A stretch of 14,589 nt of DNA, from NCBI GenBank assembly GCA_036510735.1, contig DATCDK010000042.1, forward strand, positions 1-14,589, given 5' to 3'. Below, piece by piece: positions 5,423 through 12,461 of the stretch. The position numbers and the translations under genes were made by a program. Positions within the stretch are counted from its first letter, which is position 1. Each line of letters begins with the position of its first letter. This DNA is from PALSA-607 sp036510735 (GTDB lineage: Bacteria; Actinomycetota; Actinomycetes; Acidothermales; Acidothermaceae). Under the pieces are notes generated by a model. It did no database searches. It saw nothing but the letters and a program-made list of their open reading frames with translations, and was not told the DNA's origin.

Positions 5423-6412
5423 GTGAAGAAGCGACTCGGGATGGTCGTCTTGCTTGGCGGGCTCATGGTCGCCCTCACGGCGTGCGAGCCATGGCCGGTG
5501 CCAACCGATTCGAGCCAAGCCTCGATGTCGATCGGTCTCGGCTCGGAGGGCGGTGCAAGCGTCCAGCTGATTCTGGGCGGCCAAAAGACAGAGCGGGCGA
5601 CACTGCTCAGGACGGGTAACGCCGTCGTCGCGGCCTTGTTTCCGGCCGGCTCGCAACGCTCGGCGACGATCAACAGCAATATGGGCGGTCACCCGTACGT
5701 CAATCTGCACGCGGCCGGGGTATACCGACGTGGAGCACATCCCGTCTTCACGATCGACACTCGGCAAGCACTCGCCGTTCTCGCTGAAATGGGGTACCTC
5801 AACGTCGACGTCGACATTGCTGCCGGCAACGTGCCGGCCACCGCAACGTGGGAAACCGCGCCAACATCGACCTCCAACAACCGTTGGTGGTGGACCGGCA
5901 TCACGTCCGGTGATCCCGTACCGGCTGGAACGATCCAGCTCAATCCGCAGCCGCGGAGAGGCATCAATGCGGTCGTGATGGAAGCTGTCACACTCGCCGG
6001 CTTCTTGCTGGCCGCGGCAGGAATGTGGCGCAGAAGTCGAGTGTCGGCCGGCGCCGGCGCGTTTCTCGCGGCCGCCGTTGGAGCGATCGGGATCGCGGCA
6101 ACCACAGCGGTTGAACCAGAGGACCTCGGCGTCGCCGGTTTGGCTAGCGGACTGCAACTGAACATCATCAAATGGGCGCTCTACCCATGCCTTGCGGCCG
6201 CTGTCGCGTCGGTGGTTCTCTTTCTCGTCACGGTGGAACAGACGAAGCCCGCGGCTCCGATCCCACAGTTCAATGCACCGCCGGGGTGGCCGCCGCCGCC
6301 CGTGGGCTGGATACCGATGCCCGGCTGGCAGCCCGATCCGACGTGGCCACCTGCGCCGCCCGGCTGGTCGTTCAACGTCAAGCCGTACGAACCGCCCGAC
6401 GCCCGCGGTTAG
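5423..6412 (+). CDS. Lipoprotein-like membrane protein with Trp/Pro-rich C-terminal tail
   Basis: The product has 329 residues from GTG 5423 (MKKRLGMVV...). Residues 1-21 form a lipoprotein signal (LTAC, Cys21). Residues 22-180 would be an exported domain rich in Gly/Ala/Thr with a Trp run at 155-157. Three hydrophobic segments follow at about 183-201, 208-230 and 249-271. The tail 279-329 carries repeated PPGW-type motifs (PPGWPPPPVGW, PGWQPDPTWPPAPPGW), a composition seen in many actinobacterial membrane proteins and thought to mediate protein contact. I do not recognise the family. It stands alone, divergent from the toxin-antitoxin operon across 127 bp and convergent with the isochorismatase-fold gene across 13 bp. 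A lipid anchor combined with three later membrane spans is uncommon, so the N-terminal segment could instead be a plain signal anchor. The ribosome site is weak. Confidence 0.75.
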   Translation: MKKRLGMVVLLGGLMVALTACEPWPVPTDSSQASMSIGLGSEGGASVQLILGGQKTERATLLRTGNAVVAALFPAGSQRSATINSNMGGHPYVNLHAAGVYRRGAHPVFTIDTRQALAVLAEMGYLNVDVDIAAGNVPATATWETAPTSTSNNRWWWTGITSGDPVPAGTIQLNPQPRRGINAVVMEAVTLAGFLLAAAGMWRRSRVSAGAGAFLAAAVGAIGIAATTAVEPEDLGVAGLASGLQLNIIKWALYPCLAAAVASVVLFLVTVEQTKPAAPIPQFNAPPGWPPPPVGWIPMPGWQPDPTWPPAPPGWSFNVKPYEPPDARG

Positions 6413-6426
6413 CTTTGCTCGCAGGC
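6401..6426. terminator. Weak hairpin between convergent genes
   Basis: GCCCGCG (6401-6407) and CGCAGGC (6420-6426) can pair in six of seven positions around a 12-nt loop, spanning both convergent gene ends. No T-run is present on either side. It is a possible bidirectional terminator. Confidence 0.25.
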
Positions 6427-6971
6427 TAGGGGAGCCAGTCCGCGGCGACGATGACGTCGGCCTGCCGGACGAACACCTTTGTTGTGAGCACGCGATGGAC
6501 CTCTTCGTCGGCGTCCAGGCAAAGGTCTTCGAGAACGGTGAGCTCGTAGTCGCGATCCGCTGCGTCACGCACGGTCGACAGCACGACCCCACTCGTCGAG
6601 ATGCCAGCGATCACGAGATGAGTGACCTCGCGTGATCGAAGTACCACTTCGAGGTCGCTGCCGGCGAAGGCACTGATTCGCTTCTTGGTGACAACGACCT
6701 CACCGTTGCCGCGCATCAAGCGCGCGTGCGGCTCGACCCCCGGATCACCGATCACCATGTCCGACCGAAGCGCAGCTGCAGAGAAAGTCTTGTTGTTCGG
6801 GGAGATCTCGGGGTGCCCCTGGCGGAAGGCGACGCGCACGAGCACTACGAGCAAGCCGGCTGCCTCAGCACGCTCCTGCACGGCGACGACCTTGTCGAGG
6901 TACGGCTCCCCCGCGCCGATTCGGTCGAGGATGCTGTTTTGCAGATCCATCAGCAGCAATGCTTGAGTCAT
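6426..6971 (-). CDS. Isochorismatase-fold (cysteine hydrolase) protein lacking the nucleophilic Cys
   Basis: The product has 181 residues from ATG 6971, preceded by GGGAG. The isochorismatase fold is clear: ALLLMDLQNSIL with the catalytic-site Asp9, GLLVVLVRVAF, VVTKKRISAFAGSDLEVVL with Lys96/97, and HLVIAGISTSGVVLSTVRDAADRDY. In active members the last block reads GxxTxxCVxxTxxDA; here the cysteine position is Val129. The usual Asp-Lys-Cys triad is therefore incomplete and ordinary amidase or isochorismatase chemistry is unlikely. I recall related sequences with the same TSGVVLST block annotated as cysteine hydrolases, so this may be a distinct subfamily rather than a mutant. No signal peptide is seen. 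The start codon lies 28 bp from that of the divergent reductase gene, so the two share a control region. Confidence 0.88.
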   Translation of the reverse strand: MTQALLLMDLQNSILDRIGAGEPYLDKVVAVQERAEAAGLLVVLVRVAFRQGHPEISPNNKTFSAAALRSDMVIGDPGVEPHARLMRGNGEVVVTKKRISAFAGSDLEVVLRSREVTHLVIAGISTSGVVLSTVRDAADRDYELTVLEDLCLDADEEVHRVLTTKVFVRQADVIVAADWLP

Positions 6972-6987
6972 GCTCCCGAGTCTGGAG

Positions 6988-6999
6988 GATAATTGCGAC
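6988..6999 (+). promoter_or_regulatory. Possible leaderless -10 element for the reductase gene
   Basis: GATAAT (6988-6993, five of six to TATAAT) is followed by six nt and then GTG 7000, the same geometry as in the toxin-antitoxin and PadR promoters. TTGAGT at 6963-6968 could be the -35 but with a long 19-nt spacer. An overlapping GGAGG at 6984-6988 could instead serve as a ribosome site for a leadered mRNA. Confidence 0.4.
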
Positions 7000-7569
7000 G
7001 TGGCCAAACTGATCTACTCCGCGATCACGTCCCTCGACGGCTACGTAGTAGACGCCCACGGCAACTTTGACTGGGCAGCGCCGGACGACGAGGTGCATGC
7101 GTTCGTCAACGACCTCGAGCGACCGGTCGGCACGTATCTCTACGGGCGCCGCATGTACGAGACGATGGTCTTCTGGGAGACGGCGCAGTCGTCACTGCCT
7201 GACTCCTCAGCCGTCGTCAGCGACTTCAGCGACATCTGGCAGGCCGCTGACAAGATCGTCTATTCGACGACGCTGCCGGTGGTGTCGAGCGAGAAGACGT
7301 GGCTCGAGCGCGAGTTCGACCCCGAGGCGGTCCGGCAGCTGAAGGCGCAAGCGGTAAGCGACATCAGCGTGGGCGGTCCACAGCTGGCTGCCGCCGCGAT
7401 CCGAGCCGGGTTGGTCGACGAGTGCCACCTGTTTGTTCATCCCGTCGTGGTGGGAGGCGGCACTCATTGGCTGCCACGCGACGTCCGCCTAAATCTGGCC
7501 TTGCTCGATGAGCGCCGCTTCGACAGCGGCGTCGTTCATCTCCACTACCGCGTCACCAACGCACGCTGA
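7000..7569 (+). CDS. Dihydrofolate reductase-like / RibD C-terminal domain protein
   Basis: The product has 189 residues. GTG 7000 is preferred because it gives the family-typical N-terminus MAKLIYSAITSLDGYV and sits 6 nt after a -10 element; an in-frame ATG at 6970 would add ten residues. Family marks are the SLDGYVVD strand-loop, YLYGRRMYETM (47-56), the middle YSTTLP strand, DISVGGPQLAAAAIRAGLVDE (121-141) and FVHPVVVGGGTHWLP (145-159). The DISVGGP and VGGG loops form the NADPH pocket in this fold. Proteins of this group are NADPH-dependent reductases related to riboflavin-pathway RibD, but stand-alone actinobacterial copies mostly have no known substrate. There is no signal or membrane segment. 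It is divergent from the isochorismatase-fold gene and 42 bp upstream of padR. Confidence 0.88.
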   Translation: MAKLIYSAITSLDGYVVDAHGNFDWAAPDDEVHAFVNDLERPVGTYLYGRRMYETMVFWETAQSSLPDSSAVVSDFSDIWQAADKIVYSTTLPVVSSEKTWLEREFDPEAVRQLKAQAVSDISVGGPQLAAAAIRAGLVDECHLFVHPVVVGGGTHWLPRDVRLNLALLDERRFDSGVVHLHYRVTNAR

Positions 7570-7577
7570 TTTGGGTC

Positions 7578-7605
7578 TTGACGGTTAGTGCTACATGAGT
7601 AGAGT
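7578..7605 (+). promoter_or_regulatory. Promoter of the padR operon, leaderless type
   Basis: TTGACG (7578-7583, five of six) is followed by a 16-nt spacer, TAGAGT (7600-7605, fits TANNNT), six nt, and then ATG 7612. The predicted transcription start is at or next to the ATG, and there is no Shine-Dalgarno. Confidence 0.6.
7591..7602. promoter_or_regulatory. Candidate PadR operator
   Basis: CTAC-ATGA-GTAG is a perfect 4-4-4 inverted repeat located in the spacer and first bases of the -10 element of the padR promoter. PadR proteins commonly repress their own operon from such a site, so autoregulation is likely but inferred. Confidence 0.4.
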
Positions 7606-7611
7606 TAAGCC

Positions 7612-7926
7612 ATGCAGCGCAACCGCCCGCCGTCCGCTCAAACGATCAATGTCCTGCGGGCGCTGGCCGCCGATCCGGCCCAGTGGCGCTACGGCTATGA
7701 CCTCGCGACCGAGGTGCACCTGAAATCCGGGTCGCTGTACCCGATTCTCGTGCGGCTGGCCGATCGCGGCATGTTGGAGACCTCGTGGGAGGCCGGCCAG
7801 GGCAGCCGGCCGCCACGTCATCTGTACCGGCTGAGCTCGGCTGGCCGGGATTACGTGACGGCATTGAGCCCGGCCCACGTTGAGGCCGCAGTTCCGCGCC
7901 GGCACAGCCGTTTGAGCGAGGCATAG
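7612..7926 (+). CDS. PadR-family transcriptional regulator
   Basis: The product has 104 residues from ATG 7612. Residues 8-95 form the winged helix of the PadR family: TINVLRALAADPAQWRYGYD, LATEVHLKSGSLYPILVRLADRGMLETSWE, then the wing RPPRHLYRLSSAGRDYVTAL. The KSGSLYPILVRL helix is the family's recognition helix. It lacks the C-terminal coiled coil of long PadR proteins and is of the short subfamily-2 type. The stop is four bp before the membrane-protein gene, a pairing common in actinobacteria in which the regulator probably controls its partner. The ligand is unknown. Confidence 0.92.
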   Translation: MQRNRPPSAQTINVLRALAADPAQWRYGYDLATEVHLKSGSLYPILVRLADRGMLETSWEAGQGSRPPRHLYRLSSAGRDYVTALSPAHVEAAVPRRHSRLSEA

Positions 7927-7930
7927 CGCG

Positions 7931-8992
7931 ATGCCGATCGTTGCGATGATGTTGCTCGGCATTGTCATTGCATTGATCCGGCGTTCCTCGAACGCCGTCA
8001 CCGAAAGCCCGCGAGCGGATACGCCCATGCGGCTCCTGCGATGGGCCACCGGCCTCCTATCGACGCAGCGCGCCGAGTGGGGTCAAGCGATGCTCGGCGA
8101 GTTGGATCACATCGAAGGCCGCCTTCGGAGGTGGCGCTTCGCGATCGGCTGTGTCGGTGCCGCACTGCTACTCCCGCCCTGGGGGCGAGTCGGCGCCGGT
8201 GTGTTGGCGATGCTCGCTGTGGCGATTGGGGGCCTTGGTGTGTACGCCTCAGTGATCGTCCGGTACGGGCTTGGCGCGAGCAGCTTGATTGGCGCAGCGA
8301 TCGTCTCGATCTTCTTGCTGGGCTTCGTCCTCGCCGCCCTCGTGCTCTTGCGCCGGCCCGGTATCGCCGTCCCCGGACTGCTGGGTGGTCTGTTCGCCGC
8401 CCTGGCGTGGGTGGCGATGTCGGGGTTCACGTTCTGGAACCTCGTCGACAGGGTGTGGCCGGCATGGGCCCTTCCGGTGTTGTTCATCGCGGTGCCGACC
8501 GTCATTGGCGCGCTCGGTACCTTGCGCGGCGGTAGCGCCGCCGCCGGACGACGAACCGCGCGGCTTGCCGGGGTCAGTGCCGGGTTGGGCGTGTACCTCT
8601 ACGGGACGCTCGCGGTCGCGGTACTCGGTGCCGGCGGCCCACCAGACGACTCGGGCTTCAGCGCCAGCTACAAAATCAACGATCGCCTCGGGAACAACCT
8701 CATCTTCTACCTGGCGCTTCTTCCGTTGGTCACGGCGACGTTCGGATGGTCTGCCGCAGCAGTCACCGCCCGCATCCGTCACTTGCCCGAGCGCGCTGAC
8801 ATGCCGTATGCAGTCGCCACGTCGTATGCACCGACGACCGCGTCGTACGTACCGGCAGCGACGCTGTATGACGCCGAACCCGCGATCCGTGGCGGCGTTG
8901 CAGCCTGGCCACGAAGCGCACGTGTCGCACTGGTGTCAGCGTCCTTTGCAGGCATCGTCGCCCTGGGCTTCGCGACCGGGCTGAGGGGCTAG
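7931..8992 (+). CDS. Multi-pass membrane protein paired with PadR
   Basis: The product has 353 residues from ATG 7931, four bp after padR. Hydrophobic segments are at about 4-16, 69-84, 88-108, 117-140, 147-168, 178-197, 211-233, 256-280 and 329-350. An amphipathic stretch at 33-66 (MRLLRWATGLLSTQRAEWGQ, then AMLGELDHIEG) precedes the second segment. That stretch is a pattern I have seen in other PadR-linked actinobacterial membrane proteins, but no function is known for it. A Tyr/Ala/Thr/Pro-rich linker (293-320) lies before the last membrane span. No transport or catalytic motif is visible. It ends 10 bp from the convergent VanW gene. Confidence 0.8.
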   Translation: MPIVAMMLLGIVIALIRRSSNAVTESPRADTPMRLLRWATGLLSTQRAEWGQAMLGELDHIEGRLRRWRFAIGCVGAALLLPPWGRVGAGVLAMLAVAIGGLGVYASVIVRYGLGASSLIGAAIVSIFLLGFVLAALVLLRRPGIAVPGLLGGLFAALAWVAMSGFTFWNLVDRVWPAWALPVLFIAVPTVIGALGTLRGGSAAAGRRTARLAGVSAGLGVYLYGTLAVAVLGAGGPPDDSGFSASYKINDRLGNNLIFYLALLPLVTATFGWSAAAVTARIRHLPERADMPYAVATSYAPTTASYVPAATLYDAEPAIRGGVAAWPRSARVALVSASFAGIVALGFATGLRG

Positions 8993-9006
8993 CGCCCCGA
9001 CCTCAG
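8981..9006. terminator. Hairpin between convergent genes, possible bidirectional terminator
   Basis: CTGAGG (8981-8986) pairs with CCTCAG (9001-9006). Alternatively GGGGC (8985-8989) pairs with GCCCC (8994-8998) around TAGC. Both overlap the stop codons of the convergent genes. No T-run follows, so only factor-assisted or structure-only termination would fit. Confidence 0.4.
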
Positions 9007-10871
9007 TGGGTCGGTTTGGCCGTGGGTTTGGCGGACGGCGATTTGCTGGGCGTCGTTGATGGTGTTCCTGTTGGTGTTCCTGTTGGTGTTCCTGTTGGTG
9101 TGCCGGTCGGCGTCGCGGTGGGCGGGCCTGACCCTCCAGGAGTCGACGACGGGGACGGACCGCAGATGATGATCGGCTCCGGTTGGTACTTGGTGTGGAT
9201 GTGATTGACCTTCACGACGACACCGTTTTGCGACAGCGTCTGGGCGATATCGATCTGGAAGCCGCCTTCGCCTGCCGATGCTTCGCAGTCAGGTCGCGGG
9301 TTGTACACCGTGCCGGTCGTCGTCGGGGCATAGCGCGCGCTCGACGTCGATGTCACGTCGTAGTATTTGGTCCCCCAAAACGTGACCGTCAACGATGTTC
9401 CGGTGTACGACGTGGTGATGACGATCGCCGTGGGCTCGTCGTTCTGGAAGATGAGATTCGGATCGGGATACGACACCGTCGCTTCGCGGCCTGCCGGATA
9501 ACGGCTGATGTAGTAACTGTGCGGTTGATGCGTAATGTCTTTGATACCAGCGAAGAACACCGCGTTGTACAACGTGGTGGCGAACTGCGAGATACCGCCG
9601 CCGACCGAATCTTCGAACAGGCCGTCCTCGATCATCGGCGCCAACACGAACCCGCGCTTCGTGTCACGCGGCCCGACGAACTTGTTCAAGCTGAACGTCG
9701 CACCCGGCATCACGATCGCGCCGTTGACGATGTTCGCGATCGTGTGAATGTTCGTTACGCGCGACGCACAGCACGGGTGGTGCGTCGTGAACGTGCTCAC
9801 CATTTCCTTGACGCCCAGCTTCTGGGCGTCGGCCGTGGTGAACGCGGGATCGACGCCCTTCGCCGGAACAGTGATCGTTCGCGGTGCGGGCTGGGTCAGG
9901 ACGGCTGAGATCGAAGAACCGAGCTTCGACAGATCCGCTGTACCGCCTTCGACGGACGGAATCAGTACCGGCGTGCCCGAGCGGACATCGAAGGACGCAT
10001 CCTTGCTCGGCGTCTGAAGTGACGCAAAGGCCGTCGAGCCGACGGTGTCTTCGATGCCCTGACTGTTAAGCACCGGGAGCAACGCGCCGCCGCTGGGCTG
10101 GAACGTGAGATTCGCCGCGATCACCGCAGGCGATAGCTGCACGGCGTTCGTTCCGACGACGAGCGCGATGGGCGACGCGACCGCAGGCTGCGCGATAGTC
10201 GTGAGCGCTGTTTGAACCGCTGCGGCGGTCACGCTGGGCTGGATCGTCTGAACAGGTAGCGCCACCGGTGACGTGGACGCGAGGTAGGAGGCCTTGATCG
10301 CGGCGACCGCTTGGCCGTGCGAGATCGCGATGCCGGTCACCGGGGCAATCGCCGTCGGCGTGGTCCCGTGAAACACGATGCCGCCGTCATGCCCACCGCC
10401 GACAATCTTGGCGTTCAAAGCGGTTACGGCCGCGCCGAGCTTGGCGGTGTCGACCGACACGGCCAGGGTCAACTTCGGGTGGGCGAACAGCGCCTTCCAC
10501 AAGCCAGCCGGGGTCGGATCGCGCCGGCCACGTGCTGCCAGCGCTGCCGAAGGGTCAACCGTGAGGCCCGACGTGGCCGGGTCGAGCGCGAACGCCTGGC
10601 CGGCCACCGTCAGCGTGATTGGCGCAGCAGCACGCGGGCCGATCGCCGCGGCCACCTTCGCAGTGGCGGCTGCCGGCGACATCCGCCCGACCGACACGTC
10701 ATCGAGCGCCGGCCCGCTCACCGTGGTGTTGGGCAGCACTCCAGAGCCAACGATCGCGTAGGCGACGCCGTAGCCGATCGCCGCAAGGACGACCAGTGAG
10801 CCGCCCGCGATCAAGCCGATCCGCAACAGGTGGAGCGATCGGACACGCGTCACGAGGGTAGAAGAGGACAC
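9003..10871 (-). CDS. VanW-domain envelope protein with peptidoglycan-binding-like repeats
   Basis: The product has 622 residues from GTG 10871. A short basic N-terminus precedes a membrane anchor at about 17-41. Two repeats with the pattern of the YoaR/PG_binding_4 type follow at roughly 50-210 and 215-340 (ALDDVSVGRMSPAAATAKVAA, ITLTVAGQAFALDPATSGLT; ALVVGTNAVQLSPAVIAANL). The VanW domain spans about 355-500 with STFTTHHPCCASRVTNIHTI, GATFSLNKFVGPRD, GGGISQFATTLYNAVFFAG and HSYYISRYPAGREATVSYP. The tail 575-622 is a Thr/Pro/Gly/Ser repeat that likely sits in the wall. VanW is found next to some vancomycin-resistance genes but its activity is unknown, and most actinobacteria have such proteins without resistance. 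It lies 42 bp after the flavin reductase gene on the same strand. Confidence 0.9.
   Translation of the reverse strand: MSSSTLVTRVRSLHLLRIGLIAGGSLVVLAAIGYGVAYAIVGSGVLPNTTVSGPALDDVSVGRMSPAAATAKVAAAIGPRAAAPITLTVAGQAFALDPATSGLTVDPSAALAARGRRDPTPAGLWKALFAHPKLTLAVSVDTAKLGAAVTALNAKIVGGGHDGGIVFHGTTPTAIAPVTGIAISHGQAVAAIKASYLASTSPVALPVQTIQPSVTAAAVQTALTTIAQPAVASPIALVVGTNAVQLSPAVIAANLTFQPSGGALLPVLNSQGIEDTVGSTAFASLQTPSKDASFDVRSGTPVLIPSVEGGTADLSKLGSSISAVLTQPAPRTITVPAKGVDPAFTTADAQKLGVKEMVSTFTTHHPCCASRVTNIHTIANIVNGAIVMPGATFSLNKFVGPRDTKRGFVLAPMIEDGLFEDSVGGGISQFATTLYNAVFFAGIKDITHQPHSYYISRYPAGREATVSYPDPNLIFQNDEPTAIVITTSYTGTSLTVTFWGTKYYDVTSTSSARYAPTTTGTVYNPRPDCEASAGEGGFQIDIAQTLSQNGVVVKVNHIHTKYQPEPIIICGPSPSSTPGGSGPPTATPTGTPTGTPTGTPTGTPSTTPSKSPSAKPTAKPTH
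9061..9120. repeat. 12-bp tandem repeat coding for a TPTG tail
   Basis: GGTGTTCCTGTT occurs three times in a row without change (9061-9096) and decays in two further copies to 9120. On the minus strand each unit encodes four residues (TPTG). The near-identity of the first three copies suggests recent slippage in the tail of the VanW protein. Confidence 0.85.
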
Positions 10872-10913
10872 GGCCGAGGGGATCTCCAGTGGACTAGCGG
10901 CGAGAACGTCCGG

Positions 10914-11426
10914 TCATCGTAACTGCCGGTAGCTGCCCTCGAAGTACAGCAGTGGTCGGCGAGGCGAGGGGTCAGACCACAAGCCGACGACCTCGCCGAG
11001 CAGGATGTCGTGGTCACCGCCGTCGTAGACCGCACGGGTCCGGCACTCGATCACGGCCATCGCACAGTCAAGCACCGGCATGCCGGTGACCGGCCCGGGA
11101 TGGTGGGCGTAATCGGCCATTTGCCCCTCGGTCGGGCGAGCCTTCTCGGCGAACCAACGAGCGACGTCCTCGGCATCATCAGAGAGCACCGAGACAGCCC
11201 ACATCCCACTGTCGAGTACCGCCTCGTGGAATCGGGTGATCTTCTCGACGCAGACGAGCACGAGCAGCGGATCGAGCGAGACGGAGTTGAACGCGCTGAC
11301 CGTCATCGCGTGTTCGACATCGCGATGACGCGTTGCCGCAACACAGATACCGGTGATGAACCGGCTCGCGACCCGGCGGAAATTGAGCTTGTCCACCGCG
11401 TCCGGCTCTACGGGGTCAGCCGACAC
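10914..11426 (-). CDS. Flavin reductase-like FMN-binding domain protein
   Basis: The product has 170 residues from GTG 11426. The single domain matches the HpaC/DIM6-type flavin reductase family: FRRVASRFITGICVAATRH, MTVSAFNSVSLDPLLVLVCV (the FMN phosphate and isoalloxazine-binding strand-loop), RFHEAVLDSGMWAVSVLSD, and the C-terminal GDHDILLGEVVGLW with PLLYFEGSYRQL. Such proteins reduce FMN or FAD with NAD(P)H and often feed a two-component monooxygenase; no monooxygenase gene is visible here. It starts five bp after the stop of the receiver-GAF gene and so is probably cotranscribed with the kinase cluster. TAGGCT seven nt before the GTG could be an internal leaderless -10, but no -35 supports it. 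Family call is firm; partner unknown. Confidence 0.9.
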   Translation of the reverse strand: MSADPVEPDAVDKLNFRRVASRFITGICVAATRHRDVEHAMTVSAFNSVSLDPLLVLVCVEKITRFHEAVLDSGMWAVSVLSDDAEDVARWFAEKARPTEGQMADYAHHPGPVTGMPVLDCAMAVIECRTRAVYDGGDHDILLGEVVGLWSDPSPRRPLLYFEGSYRQLR

Positions 11427-11431
11427 CCGAC

Positions 11432-12394
11432 CTAGCCTAGTCGGGCGACCGCAAGGCGAGCGTTATCGATGACGATGGCGGCTGGGTCTTCAACGAGTCG
11501 CAGCGTTCCGAGCGCAGTCTCGGAGAACGCGTTCTTCGTCGCGCTCGACAACGCGAGCACGCCGATGACGCGTCCGCCATGGCCACGCAAAGGCATCGAC
11601 AAGAACGTCGCCATCCGGCCTTCGTCCTCACCGCCGAGGTTCTTGTCGGGGTCCATGACCCGCAGGTTCATCTCCTCGACGGCGATCGACGTACCGGTCG
11701 CCGCACCGAGCGCATCGACTGCTGCGGCCAGGAATTCGCCGTAGTGAGCCTGCGAAGACTCGCGCGCAACGGCGACGTAGGCACCACGCTCTTCGATGAG
11801 GAACACGCCGGCCACGTCGTTGTCGACGAACCGCTGGAGCACGCCGAGCACTTGGGCGACGGTCTCCTCGAAACCCTTCGCGGTCGCCGCGATGCCAGTC
11901 ATCTCGGCCGCTACGGAGGTCTCGAACAACTTGCGGTCGAGCAGGTCGCACACGCGCGACAACACGTCGTCCGCATCGAGCTCGAGGGGGTCAGGACGCA
12001 GTGCGGGTCGACCGCCGCGAGCCGCCTCTGCCGCCGCGATCACACCGGTAACGGCCGCGACGAGCTCAGGGGCTTCGAAGTCCTTCGTCAGGTACTGGTC
12101 GGCACCGGTCTGCGCGCCCCAGTAACGGTCGCTCGCGGCGTCCAGTGAAGTTAAAAGCACGATCGGGATGTCGGAGGTCTGCCAGTCATCCTTCAACAGC
12201 CGCGCGGCTACATACCCAGAAACACGAGGCATCTGGACGTCGAGGACAACCGCGTCGGGATGCACCCGGAACACGGCCTGAACCGCTTCGACGCCGTCCT
12301 CGACGGCAATGACCTCGAACCCCTCGCGAGTGAGCACGCTCGTCACGATGCGGCGCAGGGTGGGGCTGTCGTCGGCGATGACTACGGTCGGCAT
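11432..12394 (-). CDS. Response regulator with receiver and GAF domains
   Basis: The product has 320 residues. ATG 12394 is chosen because GGAGGAA lies 6 nt upstream and the receiver domain begins at once (MPTVVIADDSPTLRR); the frame is open further upstream but without receiver-like sequence. The receiver covers residues 1-125 with acidic pocket D8/D9, phospho-acceptor D52 (VVLDVQMPRVSG), T82 and K104. Residues about 150-316 form a GAF-type domain (LLDRKLFETSVAAEMTGIAA, GVFLIEERGAYVAVARESS, FLSMPLRGHGGRVIGVLALSS, EDPAAIVIDNARLAVARLG). No DNA-binding or enzymatic output is seen, so signalling presumably passes through protein contact or a bound ligand. It follows the kinase gene by 67 bp and is the likely phosphotransfer partner of that kinase. 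Confidence 0.9.
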   Translation of the reverse strand: MPTVVIADDSPTLRRIVTSVLTREGFEVIAVEDGVEAVQAVFRVHPDAVVLDVQMPRVSGYVAARLLKDDWQTSDIPIVLLTSLDAASDRYWGAQTGADQYLTKDFEAPELVAAVTGVIAAAEAARGGRPALRPDPLELDADDVLSRVCDLLDRKLFETSVAAEMTGIAATAKGFEETVAQVLGVLQRFVDNDVAGVFLIEERGAYVAVARESSQAHYGEFLAAAVDALGAATGTSIAVEEMNLRVMDPDKNLGGEDEGRMATFLSMPLRGHGGRVIGVLALSSATKNAFSETALGTLRLVEDPAAIVIDNARLAVARLG

Positions 12395-12461
12395 TCGAGG
12401 TTCCTCCACACGGTGTCGCAATGTCTCGGGGGGCGTCACGGTCTTTCGAGGGTCACAGTCT

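Noticed and set aside
5357..6592. Long minus-strand open frame (411 codons) opposite the lipoprotein-like gene
   Set aside because: The translation is Arg/Gly/Ser-rich with no domain or hydrophobic pattern, while the plus strand shows a signal peptide, membrane spans and a plausible start. It is a high-GC antisense artefact.
6970..6999. ATG 6970 as start of the DHFR-like gene
   Set aside because: The added residues (LPSLEDNCDV) have no match to the family N-terminus, and MAKLIYSAIT from GTG 7000 is typical. The ATG also overlaps the start codon of the divergent gene.
9003..10871. Vancomycin resistance determinant
   Set aside because: VanW-domain proteins are widespread envelope proteins; no vanH/A/X-type ligase, dehydrogenase or dipeptidase genes are present, so resistance is not supported.
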